From Sparassis latifolia (taxonomy: Eukaryota; Basidiomycota; Agaricomycetes; Polyporales; Sparassidaceae): a stretch of DNA of 64,000 bases. This document shows positions 34,519-47,500 of the stretch, in pieces (within the stretch, counting starts at the first letter, position 1; every line of letters begins with the position of its first letter). Position numbers and translations under genes: made by a program. Under the pieces are notes generated by a model, which worked only from the letters and a program-made list of their open reading frames with translations, had not been told where the DNA came from and did no database searches. The stretch spans positions 2,542,001 to 2,606,000 of the forward strand of contig CM031561.1 of the NCBI GenBank assembly GCA_018466975.1, given 5' to 3'.

Positions 34519-37467
34519 TCACGCAGACACAGGAAAACTCAGAGACGAACCTGAATTGCCGTTCACAAGAGGTAAACGGATAGGGTGCGACTGCCCTGCC
34601 TGTTCCCGGTCTAACGCCCCTTCCCATCCCTCCTCAAACAAATCTGGGTTCGCAGCAGGGTCCGCGATCGCCGACGCAAGCTTTGGTCTATTCTTCGCCT
34701 GCAGCTCCGTTCGCCACGCTGTCACCACTTCCGGAACTTTGCTCGGCGTGTATGCCCGCGCAAACATGGCGGCCTCTGGCGCCCGATGAGTTTTGACAAG
34801 CAAGTCAACACACGCCTTCGGATCCCCGAGCTGAAGCAACGAGGCAAACGCGAGGTTATTTTGGCCCTTCTCCTCTGGGCATCACGGCAATTAGCGGCGA
34901 ACTGCCACAAACAATGAGAGCGGTTTTACCTGCCGTCCTGGCGAGCTTGGCCAAACCGTGCTGATCTCCGATAGCGAGGAGGAGGAGCATGAGAGCACTA
35001 AGGTCTCCTGCTTTCTCGAAGCTCTCGCGCGCCAAATCAAATCGCCACACCGCCAGAGCGCGGTCGCCGATCGACTTCCACTTCGCCTCTGCTTCCAGCT
35101 CGGGTACAGACCGTGCAATATCCACTGCTGCGTCTAGGTCATCCAGCTGGAGTGAGAGGTCAAACTTGTGGTCCGGATCGGTCGTGATTTGAAGAGCGAG
35201 CTCCTTTAAGCCTGACGAGTGCGTCAACATCGAGTTGACGGCTGCAGCCTAGACTATGCTTACCTTTGCTTTCGAGGAACATCGCAACCTTGGTTCTTTG
35301 TTCCTTGGGAACGGTTGGTAGAATTTCCGCTGCAGCACCCATATCGCCTCGCAGCACAGCTGTCTGATACTCCACAAGGCTCAGCGACAAAGAATAGCTG
35401 TAGACGTTCATATCCTTGTCTGCGAGGTAGACGCGATTATGAGCTGGAATGTAGCCCATGAGGTACAATGGCCTGTAATTGCAATCAATATAAGTCCAAA
35501 ATCTCAGAACCAACCGCCTACGTGTCGAAGGGAGTAATTGTGTAAGACTCGGCGCCCACAAAGTAGTTCAATCGGTTGCTCGTAGTGAAAATGAAGCAGT
35601 CGCCAACCCATTTCGCAGTCTTCACGCTGCAATATATTGAGTACGAAGCAAGACTGAGATAATGTAATGCCCTTACCCCTCTTGCACTTCCGCAACCAGC
35701 TCGAAAGCTTCTTCTACTCCTTCGTCGCCGATCTCACCGCCTTCCTCCAACTTAGTGATGTAGGCGTCACGGTCAAATCTGAGGATATAGAATGAATCTT
35801 CTGAGGCAATTGCAACCAATGTGCCCGTGCCGGACCAGAAGACCTATGTTTCCTCGGGCATTAGGAGGCAAAAACCCCAAAGTAAATATACGCACATTTG
35901 TGGCATCAACCTCAATTCTGCGGACTACCTCTCCTGTCTCCCAGTCCCAGAAGAGCACAAACCCGCTGCCTCTCGCGGCTAACAATGTACCTCCGTAAAG
36001 ACCGTCGATGGTCCACGAACCGACACCTTTTATACCAGCACCGCCACGCTCTCGGAAATTCTTATAGACCCGGACCTTGGTCTTACCCTCGAGAACAGCA
36101 TATGTGTTGGAATCTCCCGCCCATGCAAATGCGTTTCCGTTCCCGAATGCTTTGTTCCGCCAAGCAAGTGCAGTGTAGACGATGTACTCCCCGTCACCCA
36201 CCACAGTCACGAAGCGCCCATTCGGTGAATGGTTGAGCGACGTCGAGTAGATCTCGGTCGTTCCTAACTCTTTGATCGAGAGTGGAATCCGATTGCCCTC
36301 TGCGATTACATCATCTTGGATAGTCTGAAGGTTTGCTGATAGCACCTCGTTGTTGTGCGTGTAGATCAGTTTGCCAGAGGGGTCCATGCTGTAGGTGGGT
36401 TCGTCCCGGCCGAGCTGCCCAACGTGAGTATTGTGCGCCAGAATACACCGGTAGAGACGGATACCTTGATAACGACGATACCCTCGTCGTAACCGACTGC
36501 AATCTCGTTCGACGTCTTGCGAATAGCGATGCACCAGGCCCGCTCGAGCGCATAGCTCAACGTGTTCTCCAGGCGATATGTTCCACTATTCCAGATCTTC
36601 ACCGTCCCGTCCTCACCACCGCTGATAATGATTGGAAGGTTTGGATGGAAGGCGACGAAGAGCACGTTATTCGTATGGCCCTCGAGGGTCTGTACGCAGC
36701 TTTTGCTCAGGTAATCCCAGATTTTGATGGTCCTGTCGTCGCTCGCAGTGACCAAGTACGGCTTATCTGCTCCAGGATAAAAGTCGACGTAGTTGACACC
36801 TTTGTCATGTGCTTCCAGAGTGAAATTCGGGTTAGACGAGCCCAAGGACCATATTTTGACGGTGCGGTCCAAGCATGACGACGCAAAGGTGTTCGGATCC
36901 TTCGGGTTGACGGAAATGTTCATGATGTAGTGTGTGTGACCTTCATATGTCTACCATGAAGAGACGTCCGTAAAGCATGGAGAATAAATAACTTATTCAC
37001 TTACCTGTATACACCTCCACTGTTTGTCCCAATCCCACGCCTTGATTGTCATGTCATCACTGCCCGTAAGAACAATGCTCGCCGTGGGGTGAACAGTGAG
37101 ACATCGAATGTAGTCGGGGTGTGCCTCGAAGGCAGCGACCTTCTCATGCGTGTTGTAGTTGAAGACGCGGAGTTGGAAGTCGTCTGAACCGGCGACGAAC
37201 CAATTTTTCCGTGGAATAAAGCGTACGCAACGAACTGGAACTTCTGACACCTCAAATGACTTGATGATAGCGCCTGTCTCGTGGTTGTAAATGTTCACCG
37301 CGCCATTGTATAAGCCCGTGAGCAACCAAGGTTCTGTTGGATGAAAGTCGACTCCCTTGACACGGTCTGATCTACTGAATAGCTTTCTCTGCAACCAGTC
37401 AGAAATGATCCGGGCTTTCCGTACGAAGATGACGGAAGTACAAACTCACCTCGATGTCCAAAAGCAT
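34519..37467 (-). CDS. COPI coat subunit beta' (SEC27 homologue)
   Basis: The protein begins MLLDIE on an 18-nt first exon (37,450-37,467) and continues [20 protein letters not shown] from 37,388. Further exons at 37,388-37,005, 36,950-36,465 and 36,414-35,896 encode tandem WD40 repeats ([48 protein letters not shown]). The alpha-solenoid follows ([48 protein letters not shown]). This is the beta' subunit of coatomer, which binds dilysine cargo and drives Golgi-to-ER retrograde transport. The C-terminal end is short and low-complexity (LVNGNSGSS). An optional last intron starting at GTGAGT near 34,523 could move the stop slightly. The call is secure; the last exons are less so. Confidence 0.95.
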
Positions 37468-38360
37468 TCTCCGTACCTCGAATAACGTTGCTCAATTGCT
37501 CCGTTTGATAAAGCGACAAGTTTCGCGTCCACACTTTGTCAGGTAGGGTGAAGGAGCGTGAAACTGTGACGAGGGGCGAGCTTGACACTGTGAACCAGAT
37601 TTGTTGGGACTGCAGTACCGCCCGCAACACGTAGATGGTGGTATGTAGGCGCCCGCTGCCCAGTATTTAGTCTACACGTGACCATTGGACGCGGGTAACC
37701 TGAAGTACTACAGACTACAGTAGTTGCTCTTGTCTTCCCCACATCTCCGAACGTTTATGCGTCGCAGGATAGCTGGCAATTGATCAAATCTTGTGCTTTT
37801 TCTGCGTGTTTATCGCCAATGCTTTGATGGGCGCGGCGTGCGATAGACATTCATTTCCGGGTGCCAGTGACCCCAGCGTCGTGCAAGATTGCAATCTCGG
37901 CCCCTCAACAGCGCTTAGTATTTAACTTAGAACCTTTTCACCTTGCCTTTCACCGCAATATTCCTCCAGGGCGGCATATACTCGATACGCACGTCGAAAA
38001 CTTCCGCAAAAATCTCACTCGTCTCCTGCATGCCTTACTTCCACCTTCTGTAGTGCGATATTTATTTCATTCCGCAGGAGCAAAGAGCCCGTGCAGTCGG
38101 GAAACGCATGGTCTGCACGTGTTGAACACAGTTCCTGTAGATGGTGGTGAGTTGGGCGACGGAGTGATCTGGAAGCGTATCAAGGCTCGCTGTCCATGTA
38201 CGTTTTGCGCAGAAGCATGGCTGTCTGCCACGAACCTCGACGAAACCGCCAGGCAGTGGGGTCGCTTCCTCGATATATACTCTGTCCGTGATGTCCCTTC
38301 TCCTCATTCAGGGTGGTTTCTGTCCGTTCGCTCCTTGTTATCCTATCTACCTCTTCCGCT
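37468..38360. other. Divergent intergenic region
   Basis: 893 bp between divergently oriented SEC27 (minus) and the WW-like membrane gene (plus). A plus-strand open frame from 37,861 has no recognisable domain and overlaps the likely promoter and 5' UTR of the next gene, so I do not call it. Confidence 0.5.
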
Positions 38361-41300
38361 ATGTCGTCTCCTCCTGCGAGAACCATCTCGCCTGAGCCTA
38401 CGAGAACCGCGTCGCCTTCGAGGTCCTTTCGTTCCCGTGTGGGAACGATCATGCGACGTACTTCCTCTGGGCTTGCGTTTACTAAAGCTGGTTCTCTGTC
38501 ACGATCCGCATCCAAGAGTTCCTTGAAGGTGGACGCAGCGCAGGCGTCGTCGTCCACCCACGACCTCCACTCTGCGCCGAGTCCCGTCATGGAGTCTCCC
38601 GCCCGCGAGGCCGCGGCGGAGAGCGAAGTGATCACACATCCTCCAGTAGGCCCTTCTCCACTATCCAACTCGACCACGGCTCCCGCGGAGCCTACCCCGC
38701 AACCAAGCCCTGGGCCCGCCGAACAGGCTCTTGCAGGAGAACCTAAAGAGGTTCCGGTCCTTGCACCTGCACCTGCGCCTGCCCCCGCAGAAACTGTGGA
38801 GCAGCCTGAGAGTGCTGCACCAGAGAGCGATGCAGAGCTGGTTGCGGCACACGAGATTGAGATACCTCACGTGGAGAGTCCCGAAAATCTATCCGTTGCT
38901 TTGGTGCCGTCACCTGCGCCGGTCTTCGTGGAACTTTCCAGTATTCCGGAGCCTCAGCCTGCCACCGAGCCGATTTCTGCGTCTCGGTCTATCGTAGAGG
39001 AACGACGTCCTGACTACTTCTCATGGACCGACGGGCACACCTTGGATCCGAATTGGTCAGCGTCTGACATTGAGGTACACGCGTCGACTGTTCCTGTCCA
39101 GGTTACTCCATCCAGTGGTGCGCCTACCACTGGCGTCTCATCTGAGACTATTCGTGCTGCTCAGACTGATGCTGAAGCATTCGCATGGCACGACGAACCC
39201 GCCGTGGTGGTAGCGAAGGAATCAATGTCTTCTCTCAGTGCGAAGGGCTCCGTTGAGGAACACTCAGTACCACGGTCTGGCCGCATCTCATCCAGGGCTA
39301 GCAAGTCCTCTATGGCATCTTCGTACGGGCAAGTTCTCAACACAGTAGGAAGGCGTACATCCGTGAATTTTAATGGAGGCCGTGGTCGTAGTTCCAGTAT
39401 TCGGTTCGTCTCTCGATTCCGCGTTTGATGCTTGTTCCTGATAGAGTATTTCAGCATGCCAGTTGAAGAGCCGTACTCCAATCCTTTCGCTGATCCTCCG
39501 TCGCAAGCTGGCCCAACACTTCCTTCCGCGGAACCTCCGTCGCAAGCTGTCTCAAAACCACCGTCACTCTCTCCCGTCGAGAGTGTACCAGACAAGGCTC
39601 AGTATGTCACTCACATTTACACTTGGGACTCTGTGTTTTGACCCTTACCTCCTTCAGAGTCGTGGTAGCACATTCACGTAAAGAACCGTCCTATGCGGAG
39701 TTTCCTACCCCAGCTCCGGACTCCTTCCCTCTCCCTCCAGCTCGTGATGTCATTGCTTCCAGGTAAGCCTCAATGCTTCGGTCTTTTGAATAGCGTCAAA
39801 CATCGCGACAGATCCTCCCATACTCCAACAAAGGGCTATAGCCTTGATGGATCGGCATATATGGACCAAATCCAACACGACACCGAGTGAGTCGGATGTA
39901 ATCTATCGCGCGGACCACAGCTTAGCCATTTTGTTTCGCAGCGAAACACGCCCGCTCTTGCCGCGTTCTGTCAGTCCTGCCGTCGTCAAAGCTCCTTACC
40001 AGGGCGCACCTGACCCTAGTGGCGTACCATTCCCAACGATTGTACAGCTTTCTGGTCCCGCTGCGAGATATTCCTATGAAAGACTCGGCTGGAGCGAATA
40101 CGCGCTTCCCGATAGTACGGTGTACTACGCCAATTCGGGGATGCACGTCACAACAGACATCGACCTGCGCAACGCAAAGAAGTTCAAGGCGGTAGCCGAC
40201 TACGTTGCCCAGAAGTCTTCTGACGAATACGGGCTTGCTCCGCCGGGTTGGGAGCTGTGGCTGAGGGATGCAGGCCTTTTGAAAAAGGACTTCATGACGG
40301 TGAGGAATTGGGTCAATCACAAGGCACGCGTCGTGTCAACTGTGCCGCCCCATGATGTGTCGTTCGACAACATCACGGATGATGACAGTAAGTACATCAA
40401 CTGTTTTCCCTGGTCGGTGATTGAATGTGCTGCTAGGATTGGATATGGAGTATCGGTATTGGGTCTTCCTCGAGGGACATCCAGCTCATGCTCCGCTTCC
40501 TGCTGAAGCTCGTGCGGAAGCCATGGATGCCTTGTCTTGGTCATATACAGGTGCGGCGACCGTCTCATCTCAGGCCTTTGATATCATTTTGAGTGATGTG
40601 CAGATTTTCTTCTTCCGTCGCAAAAACCAGTACCTCCACCATTCTCACCACAAGAGTGTCAAGAACTTATGAGGCTTCTACGGTCGTCAGAAGAAGGTTC
40701 CACAGGTGGATCTCTCGTTCACACACGCATCGTCGCTCGAGTGCTACTACGGAAAGGTTTGTCATTCAATAACATCAGAACTGTATTTTTTATCTTGATC
40801 ATATTCGCAGTACAATGGCGTCAGCATTATTTCCGTCCACATAGGCCTCTTCCCCATGACACGAACAGACAATCAGCCCTTCCTACACCTCACAGACCTT
40901 TCGGTCGGACGATAGTTGATTTCTTCGTATCGTGCCTCTGTTTAGGTATCCCTTACCTCTTCTTGAACCGCTCGCATCACCAACGAATAGACGAAGAGAG
41001 CGGTACGCGGAGTGCTGGGTCGATGCTCATGGTCGATGCATGTGCTTGTCTAGTGGTAAGTGCTTCTGGTTCACGACGAAGCATAGCTCTCACACCTCCG
41101 CGCAGGCTGCCGTCATTTTGAGTGCCTCTGTGACGTTCATCTCGTTGCCAGGCCTGGACGATGTTGCGAGACTGGCTGGTCTAATCGCAATCTTGTTCTC
41201 AGCCTCAAGCATGATATCAACTGTGATCGCGCTGTTCCGTTACAAGGCGGAGAGAACAGTAGTCTATGTTGGAGGTGAAGGTCTCATGATGTTGTCGGTG

Positions 41301-41576
41301 AGTGCTTACCGTGCATAGCGCGCGACTCGGGCCTGACGTGGACTTTCTCCACATCAGACGCGCAGCATCATCATGTCGCTGCCGCTCGTTTTCTTAGCGT
41401 GGGCAATAGCAGCCTTTATGACAGGCATCACATTCTATTCCTTCCGTGGAGCCACTCTCACAGGACGAATGGTCATCAGACATCCTTTCGAGGCATATAC
41501 GCACTGGGCGGTGGTGGGAACGCTAGGGGGGTTGGGTGGGGTGTTGCTTATGTGCGCTCTGCTGGCGCGCCGTTGA
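38361..41576 (+). CDS. WW-like domain, multi-pass membrane protein (copy A)
   Basis: The start MSSPPARTISPEPTRTASPS is followed by about 350 disordered Ser/Pro/Glu residues with an alternating Ala-Pro run. After several introns (39,397-39,454, 39,602-39,657, others near 39,763 and 39,888) a WW-like segment reads YERLGWSEYALPDSTVYYAN. Then come EYRYWVFLEGHPAHAPLP and PFSPQECQELMRLL. The C-terminal half is hydrophobic, with about five candidate membrane spans (DFFVSCLCLGIPYLFLN, ASVTFISLPGLDDVARLAGL, LVFLAWAIAAFMTGITFY, VVGTLGGLGGVLLMCALLA). The ORF ends ALLARR. The product of the gene at 55,171-57,639 has the same plan. The biochemical role is unknown; proline-rich ligand binding through the WW-like part is only an inference from the domain type. 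Confidence 0.72.
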
Positions 41577-42030
41577 TGCGAGAGGTCTGTAGAGACGTAA
41601 CTGGTGTCGGTATGACTACTTTCATTCTGCTATCTATTGTGCGCATTCATCATTGGTTTCTGTAGTAGTATTGCTCCACTTCTGTTGAGCTGGTGCTTGG
41701 CATGTTCTCAGTTGTTCCTCTGTATTACCAGTATTGCAGAGGCGATGAATCGTGTACGACATGCGATGCACCTATTGATGTATCGATGAACTACGAACGG
41801 ATCACTCGCAAGATCCGTCTGCGTTCTGAGTGGAGTGCCAAGTGGATGATTGAGCATGAGGAATCACTGTGACTCCATGACTGGGATCCATGCCGGTAAT
41901 ATACCTACCATCAACTCGAAGTCAATGTGCGTGCGTCTGATCCCACTGCGGGCGCTAGGCTGTCGGTCCCGCCGCCAGTACGTATATGAGGACTTCACCT
42001 AGACATGCCTTAGCCAACCTAATTTCTATC
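41577..42030. other. Intergenic region
   Basis: 454 bp of 3' flank of the membrane gene and promoter of the GST-like gene. Nothing else supported. Confidence 0.45.
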
Positions 42031-43018
42031 ATGTCTCATGGAAAGCAGTTCACGCTCTTCTCCCACCCACTTGGACCGAACGGCATGTAAGTTCTACATT
42101 CAAATCGTACCATCCTGCTGGCACTGCGTCATCTGATGGTAATATTTCCAGTAAAGTTGCCATAGTATTGGAGGAGCTAGGTTTGACTTATGAGGCGGTC
42201 TATTTGAGTGCCTTTGAGGAGGGTGATCGTAATGTCAGGGACCTCTACACACAAAGTACAACCCGAATGGTCGCATTCCAACTTTGATTGACCACAGAAG
42301 CAGCGACTTTGTAGTGTGGTATGATCACAGGCGCGCAACCTTAGTTGTCTGAGCTGATGGCATGAGAAACAGGGAATCAGACGCAATTCTTACGTACCTT
42401 GTTGAAAGATACGATGCCGAGCACAAAATATCGGTCACGGATCTGGAGGACAAGATTACCCAACTTCAGTGGTTATTCTTCCAAGCTTCTGGACAAGGGT
42501 CAGTAGCTCTTCGTGCATTTTCTGACTCCGATTACAGTCTGTACTGACAGTACCTCGCTATAGACCGTATTTCGGCCAGGCTGGCTGGTTCACCAGCTGG
42601 CACCCGGAGAAATTACCGAGCGCTACTGAGAGATACCGGAAAGAAGTCCTTCGTGTATTCGGGGTGCTCAACAGCGTGCTGTCTAAGCAGGAGTGGCTCG
42701 TTGGCGGCAAGTGCACCGTAGCAGATCTTTCCTTCATCCCGTAAGTTTGTAACTCGGTAGTCAGCATTCGGTGTGACGTGTATCTTCCTTCAGGTTCAAC
42801 GTTCTAGCAATTACCGACTATGTTGCAGACTACAATAGATTTGACTTCGCCAGGGACTTTCCTGCAGTGTTCAAGTGAGTGCAAATGCCAATGTTGATAT
42901 AAATTTACGAAGTATCCTGATCGATCGACTGAGGTGGCATAACGACCTCGTCAGCCGAGAAGCGGTTCGCAAGGTGTATGAAATCAAAGATTCGTTGGAG
43001 GGCCGCGTATTGATGTAA
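42031..43018 (+). pseudogene. Glutathione S-transferase-like gene with one frameshift (Ure2/GTT type)
   Basis: MSHGKQFTLFSHPLGPNG joins over an intron (donor GTAAGT near 42,086) to KVAIVLEELGLTYEAVYL, the N-terminal thioredoxin-like fold of Ure2p-type GSTs. A frame change of one base falls at about 42,240-42,256. After it the expected continuation YNPNGRIPTLIDHRSSDFVV resumes. The C-terminal helical domain is then intact across three more introns (ESDAILTYLVERYDAEHK, GQAGWFTSWHPEKLPSATER, EWLVGGKCTVADLSFIP, WHNDLVSREAVRKVYEIK) to a stop at 43,016-43,018. No intron of acceptable size repairs the shift, so it is either a recent pseudogene or contains a sequence error. A second, more decayed copy follows in tandem. 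Confidence 0.75.
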
Positions 43019-43416
43019 TCCAATGCTTCTGTCACCGCCGTTCACTGGCCATGAATCTCGGATGTGAACTGCCAGGTACATATTATTCGCAAGGCCTGTA
43101 CATGTATATTTTCTACCTATATCAATCAAAAGAACACTTAGCATGATGGCGCTTGCAGCTAGCGATGAATATACGTACTCGCGACTTGTTGGGACGATCA
43201 CACTGGGTAGCTACTTTGAAGCGCTATGTCAAGTTTCCGAGTCCAATCAGGCACATTGTATGTGCTACTGTCTATATGTTGAAGTCCTGTCAAAAACGGC
43301 CATCGTCTGATCCGTGCGCTCAATATGAGCCACCAAAATTCATAAAGGGTCCGAGACGTGAAGGGCTTCGTACCAACCCTCTCATTTCTAGTGATTTCTA
43401 AGGCAGTGATAGTGGC

Positions 43417-44100
43417 ATGTCCCACGGAAAGCGACTCACTCTCTTCTCGCCCATTCTAGGTCCTAACGGCATGTAAATGTCAGCCTGTGCATTCTTTCCG
43501 AGAAGATCAGACTCATGAAGTTCCCGGAAGCAAAGTCGCCATAGTTCTGGAAAGGCTAGGTTTAACCTACGAGATAAAGAACCTAATGTATAAGCCGGGC
43601 GACCGTAACCTGAAGAGTCTTGATCACACGAGATACAACCTGAATGGACGCATCCCGACGTTGATCGATCACAGGAACGACGACTTCGTAGTTTGATCAG
43701 CCATCGTGCATGATATCTTCATCCTGTGCAAGTGTCGGACTAATGCACAGAGTCAGATGCAATTCCTGACATACCTTGCTGAGAAATATGGACCAGAGCA
43801 GACTATATTCGTCGTGAATCCCCTAGAGAGATTTGTCAAATGCAGTCGCTATTTTTCCAGGCTTCTGGGCAAGGGTCAGTATCCTGGGGTGACCATCACT
43901 ACCATGTGCTGAACATGCGACCACTGACTTTGCAGGGTGCGAGTTGCATGGTCCATTAGAGCCTACCACGAGAAGATCCCCAGCCGTCGAGAGATACCGA
44001 GGGAAAGTCCTTTGTGTGTTCAGAGTGTTCGACAAGGAGCTTGCTCGACAACAATGGCTTGTCGGAGGTGCATAATAGCAGACCTTGTGTTTGTCCCGTA
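43417..44100 (+). pseudogene. Second GST-like copy, degenerate
   Basis: MSHGKRLTLFSPILGPNG and KVAIVLERLGLTYEIKNLMY mirror the gene at 42,031. The first domain stays open to NGRIPTLIDHRNDDFVV, but TGA at 43,694-43,696 replaces the intron donor seen in the first copy. Downstream the homologous exon (LTYLAEKYGPEQT, near 43,760-43,810) and the C-terminal exon (EWLVGG equivalent near 44,060) are shifted in frame and shortened. It is a tandem duplicate in decay. Confidence 0.75.
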
Positions 44101-44565
44101 AGCTCAACAATCACATCTGGCATTGCCGATACCGTCTTTGCCATCAGGATGAACATACTACATTGCCACACTTGTTCGTTGCGGGCTACAATGCCAGGCT
44201 TTTACCTGCAGTACGCAGTAAGTAGTGTGCATCAAAAGGTGAAACGTGGACTGACGGTTTGACATAGCACAATGATCGATAGAGAAGCTGTTCGCGAAGT
44301 GTACAAGAGTTGAGTTCTCGTGCATATTATTTGCGCATTGCACACTGGATGTGCCGAGTAGCAGAAAATGCTGATCAGCCGCAGAAGACATCAGTTTTGT
44401 TATAGGCAGTACATATATGCCTGAAGAAGTAAGTGTCACTAACAGCCGGTTTGTCGTCAACGCTTCACAGGTTACAGTTTCGCAGTAGCGAGGTAGCGTT
44501 GACGGCTCAAAAGCAGCTTCACCGAGTGTAATTTTTGATATAGAGAAAGTTGGGCGGAGCGTGAA

Positions 44566-47500
44566 CTACTTAACAAAGGTCCGGAATGCTTCATAACAGC
44601 TCAGAACAAAGCACCGATTGGCCAATGGCAGCATACCATCTTCTAACCCCTCTGGCAATTCCGGGATGTACCTACAACGTGTGAGCATGAAGGTCATCGT
44701 ATTGAAATCACCAGTAGCACAGTAGATGTTTCAACCAAGAATGAGCACGTTTGACCCCAAGGGACGAGTGAGGATGGGGCAATCGCGTAAGGAATACAAA
44801 CACGAAAGCACGGCATAAGTACTCGATCGACAAACCCTAACCCTCTTCGGCTTGCAAGCTCACTCAACACCCAGAAATTCCAACACACTCCCTTGAGCGA
44901 AGCAAGCTGATAAAAATGACTCACTCCCTGAAGCAGAGCACTCCCTGAAATCTCCACCTCGACCTCAACAACTCAACAGCTGTAAGCAACTGCGCCTCGG
45001 GCTACGAGTGGAAGAGGATAGAAATTGGCTTGACTACATAGAAGCCTGTTGAGCTCCTTATATACTGTAAACTAAAAGACTAGAAACTACCAGACTGTTC
45101 TCGAGACATTGTCCTTACTAATCCTAACCCTACGGACCTTTCCCGGACCTTTCCGTAGATGCCGGATTGCTAATCCGCACCTCCAACACACCCCCTCAAT
45201 TCGGCATCTCCAAAATTCATCGGCTATCCATACTTGGAAATCCTGTACCTCGCTATATGCTGTGGGAGCCCTATGCTCGTGACAAGAGAGCCTCCTGCTA
45301 CCATCCCGCCAGATCCTTCGACCACAACAGCAGAGCCAATGCTTCATTCCCAAGGTACCTCCCTTGATTCCCACGGTAACCCTAACCCTTCAAAATGCAA
45401 CGTCTCGCAAATCAAAGGCAACCGACGCCTTCTCGGCCTTTGCCGAATTCTTTCGTTGTACCTGCCCGTGGCGACAATCACGAGCAATGTGACCACGCTT
45501 TCCGCAATTGTAACATTCCACGTTACGATTTCTGTCACGTTCTTTCTGCGCGAATAATGCCATATTCTCGACTTCTTTTCATCGTCCGCTTTAGGCAATC
45601 CTCCGCCGCCCTTCTTCGTCGACTAGAGCACCTGTCACATCTGCTATCTTCAGATCACCCTTGGTGGCTGTGAGTGTGCCCGCGATATTAGAATAGTCCT
45701 CATGTAGATTGAATATAAGGACATCAGTAACATCTTCGCCTTCGAGCGCAACTCCAATGCCCTTCAACTTTGCTGCCAAATCGGTAATGCCGCTGATGTA
45801 ATCCCGGATCGGACACTTGGGATCATGCACGAAATTGTAGAATTGACGCTTGAGGGCGATCGGTTCGCGCGCTATTTTTCTCGTAGACTGCCGCCAATGC
45901 TTTCCATGCCGCGGTCCATCCGCGCAATCACGAATGTAGCCGCACTGGCTCGGATCAACTGTGAGCCCGATCAGTGTGAGTCCATCTTCCGCTTTCTTCG
46001 CCAGTCTCCCAACTTGTCTTCGGCAGGCTTCGACACCTTTCCACTCACAACGCCCCAGCACGCGCTGCGCCGCATGACCATGGAAACCGCAAATTTCCAG
46101 TCATAGTAATTATCTCCGTGAGGGTCGGGAGCTTGACATGGGGATTTAGCGATGCCATCTCGCGTGATAAGATCAAGTGATAAGATATGAGGGAGAGATT
46201 AGATATGAACTAGTGTGAGCGCGGGGCTCATAACCTGTAAGCAACTGCGCCTCGGGCTACGAGTGGAAGAGGATAGAAATTGGCTTGACTACATAGAAGC
46301 CTGTTGAGCTCCTTATATACTGTAAACTAAAAGACTAGAAACTACCAGACTGTTCTCGAGACATTGTCCTTACTAATCCTAACCCTACGGACCTTTCCCG
46401 GACCTTTCCGTAGATGCCGGATTGCTAATCCGCACCTCCAACAACAGCATCCAATCCACCAGTCAAAATCCTTCCCAATCTCCGACATCCAGCCAGCGGT
46501 CCATGCCCAGACCAGCAGGGCTCCGACCGATGACTCTTAGGCGACAAAGAGAGACAATGACGATGGTTCGCACCAAGTTCTTCAGCAATCCTTCAACTTC
46601 TTCTGCAACTCTTCAACTTCTTCAACTCTTCTTCAACCAACAGATTCTTCTGCGCCGACAAGCAATGACTTCCTTCAAAAGATCCAAAAGATCAACCATG
46701 ACAAGATTATGGTCCTCGAGCAGACATGGCATGTGAGAGTCGGAAAAGTGAACCTCGACCTCAACAGAGAATAGCATATGACACATCTTCACAGCATCAC
46801 AGCGAACAGCAGGCTTTTGGCTGCTGTCACGGGGGCCAGTCGCGCCACCGTACATCCGGTTCGTCGTCGTCAGTGACTGGGCCTTTGCAAGGTCTCAAGT
46901 CAATCGAGAGGGGTCCGACCTCCAGTCATAGCGATGACCAGAGGTCGGCCCAGTGGAGCAGTCTTATGAACGCTTGGCCGCTGTCTGCGGACCAAGGTCG
47001 ATTTGTCGCACAGATGTAGATGGTAAAACTGGTTGATGTGTAACCAGGACAAGATGGGGACTCCAGCTTGTCCTGTCGGTCTTATATACAAGTACAGGCA
47101 TCTGTCTACCTGTAATACTAGAACTACGATTCGTCCATCGATATCAATACAAGGGCACAGGGTTCGTATACCTGTCCCACGGTCATGAGAATGCTGAGTC
47201 AGTCATGACTCTGCGTGAGAGACAATGTCTAGCGCATGTATCAGGGTCTAGGGTCATGCCCATAAGGTTCGGTATCTGTATCGTAAGGGTAAGGCAGAGG
47301 TGAGGCGTACATGCCTTTGTCGTGTGTGTGATAGGAAGTGCGTCCTAGGTCTGGATCTCGCACATGAGGTAAACATGCCTTGAGCACAAGGCGCATATCG
47401 TCAGATGATCAGGTAGATCCGTGCCGGATAGATAAGGGCGATGACCATGATGACATCATGGTCATGTGGTCGGTGACGTCATTGTCACATGGTCAGTCTA

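Larger units (their letters stand above)
44981..46443 (-). mobile_element. Short copia-type LTR element, gag only (1.46 kb)
   Basis: The 208-bp LTRs at 44,981-45,188 and 46,236-46,443 show no difference by eye. A perfect duplication ACAGC flanks them (44,976-44,980 and 46,444-46,448). On the minus strand the LTR starts TGTTGGAGG and ends TTGCTTACA. A polypurine stretch GAGGGGGTG lies just before the 3' LTR, and a primer-binding site matching initiator tRNA-Met lies next to the 5' LTR. Only a broken gag is inside; protease, integrase, RT and RNase H are missing. It is inserted in the TRIM-like element. Confidence 0.92.

Noticed and set aside
37861..38526. 221-codon plus-strand ORF upstream of the WW-like gene
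   Set aside because: It overlaps the start of the better supported gene in another frame, has no domain and lies in the likely promoter and 5' UTR.
45375..45392. Telomere-like CCCTAACCCT repeats (also near 44,833 and 45,125)
   Set aside because: Only one or two units each, inside LTRs or element interiors; no array, so not an interstitial telomere.
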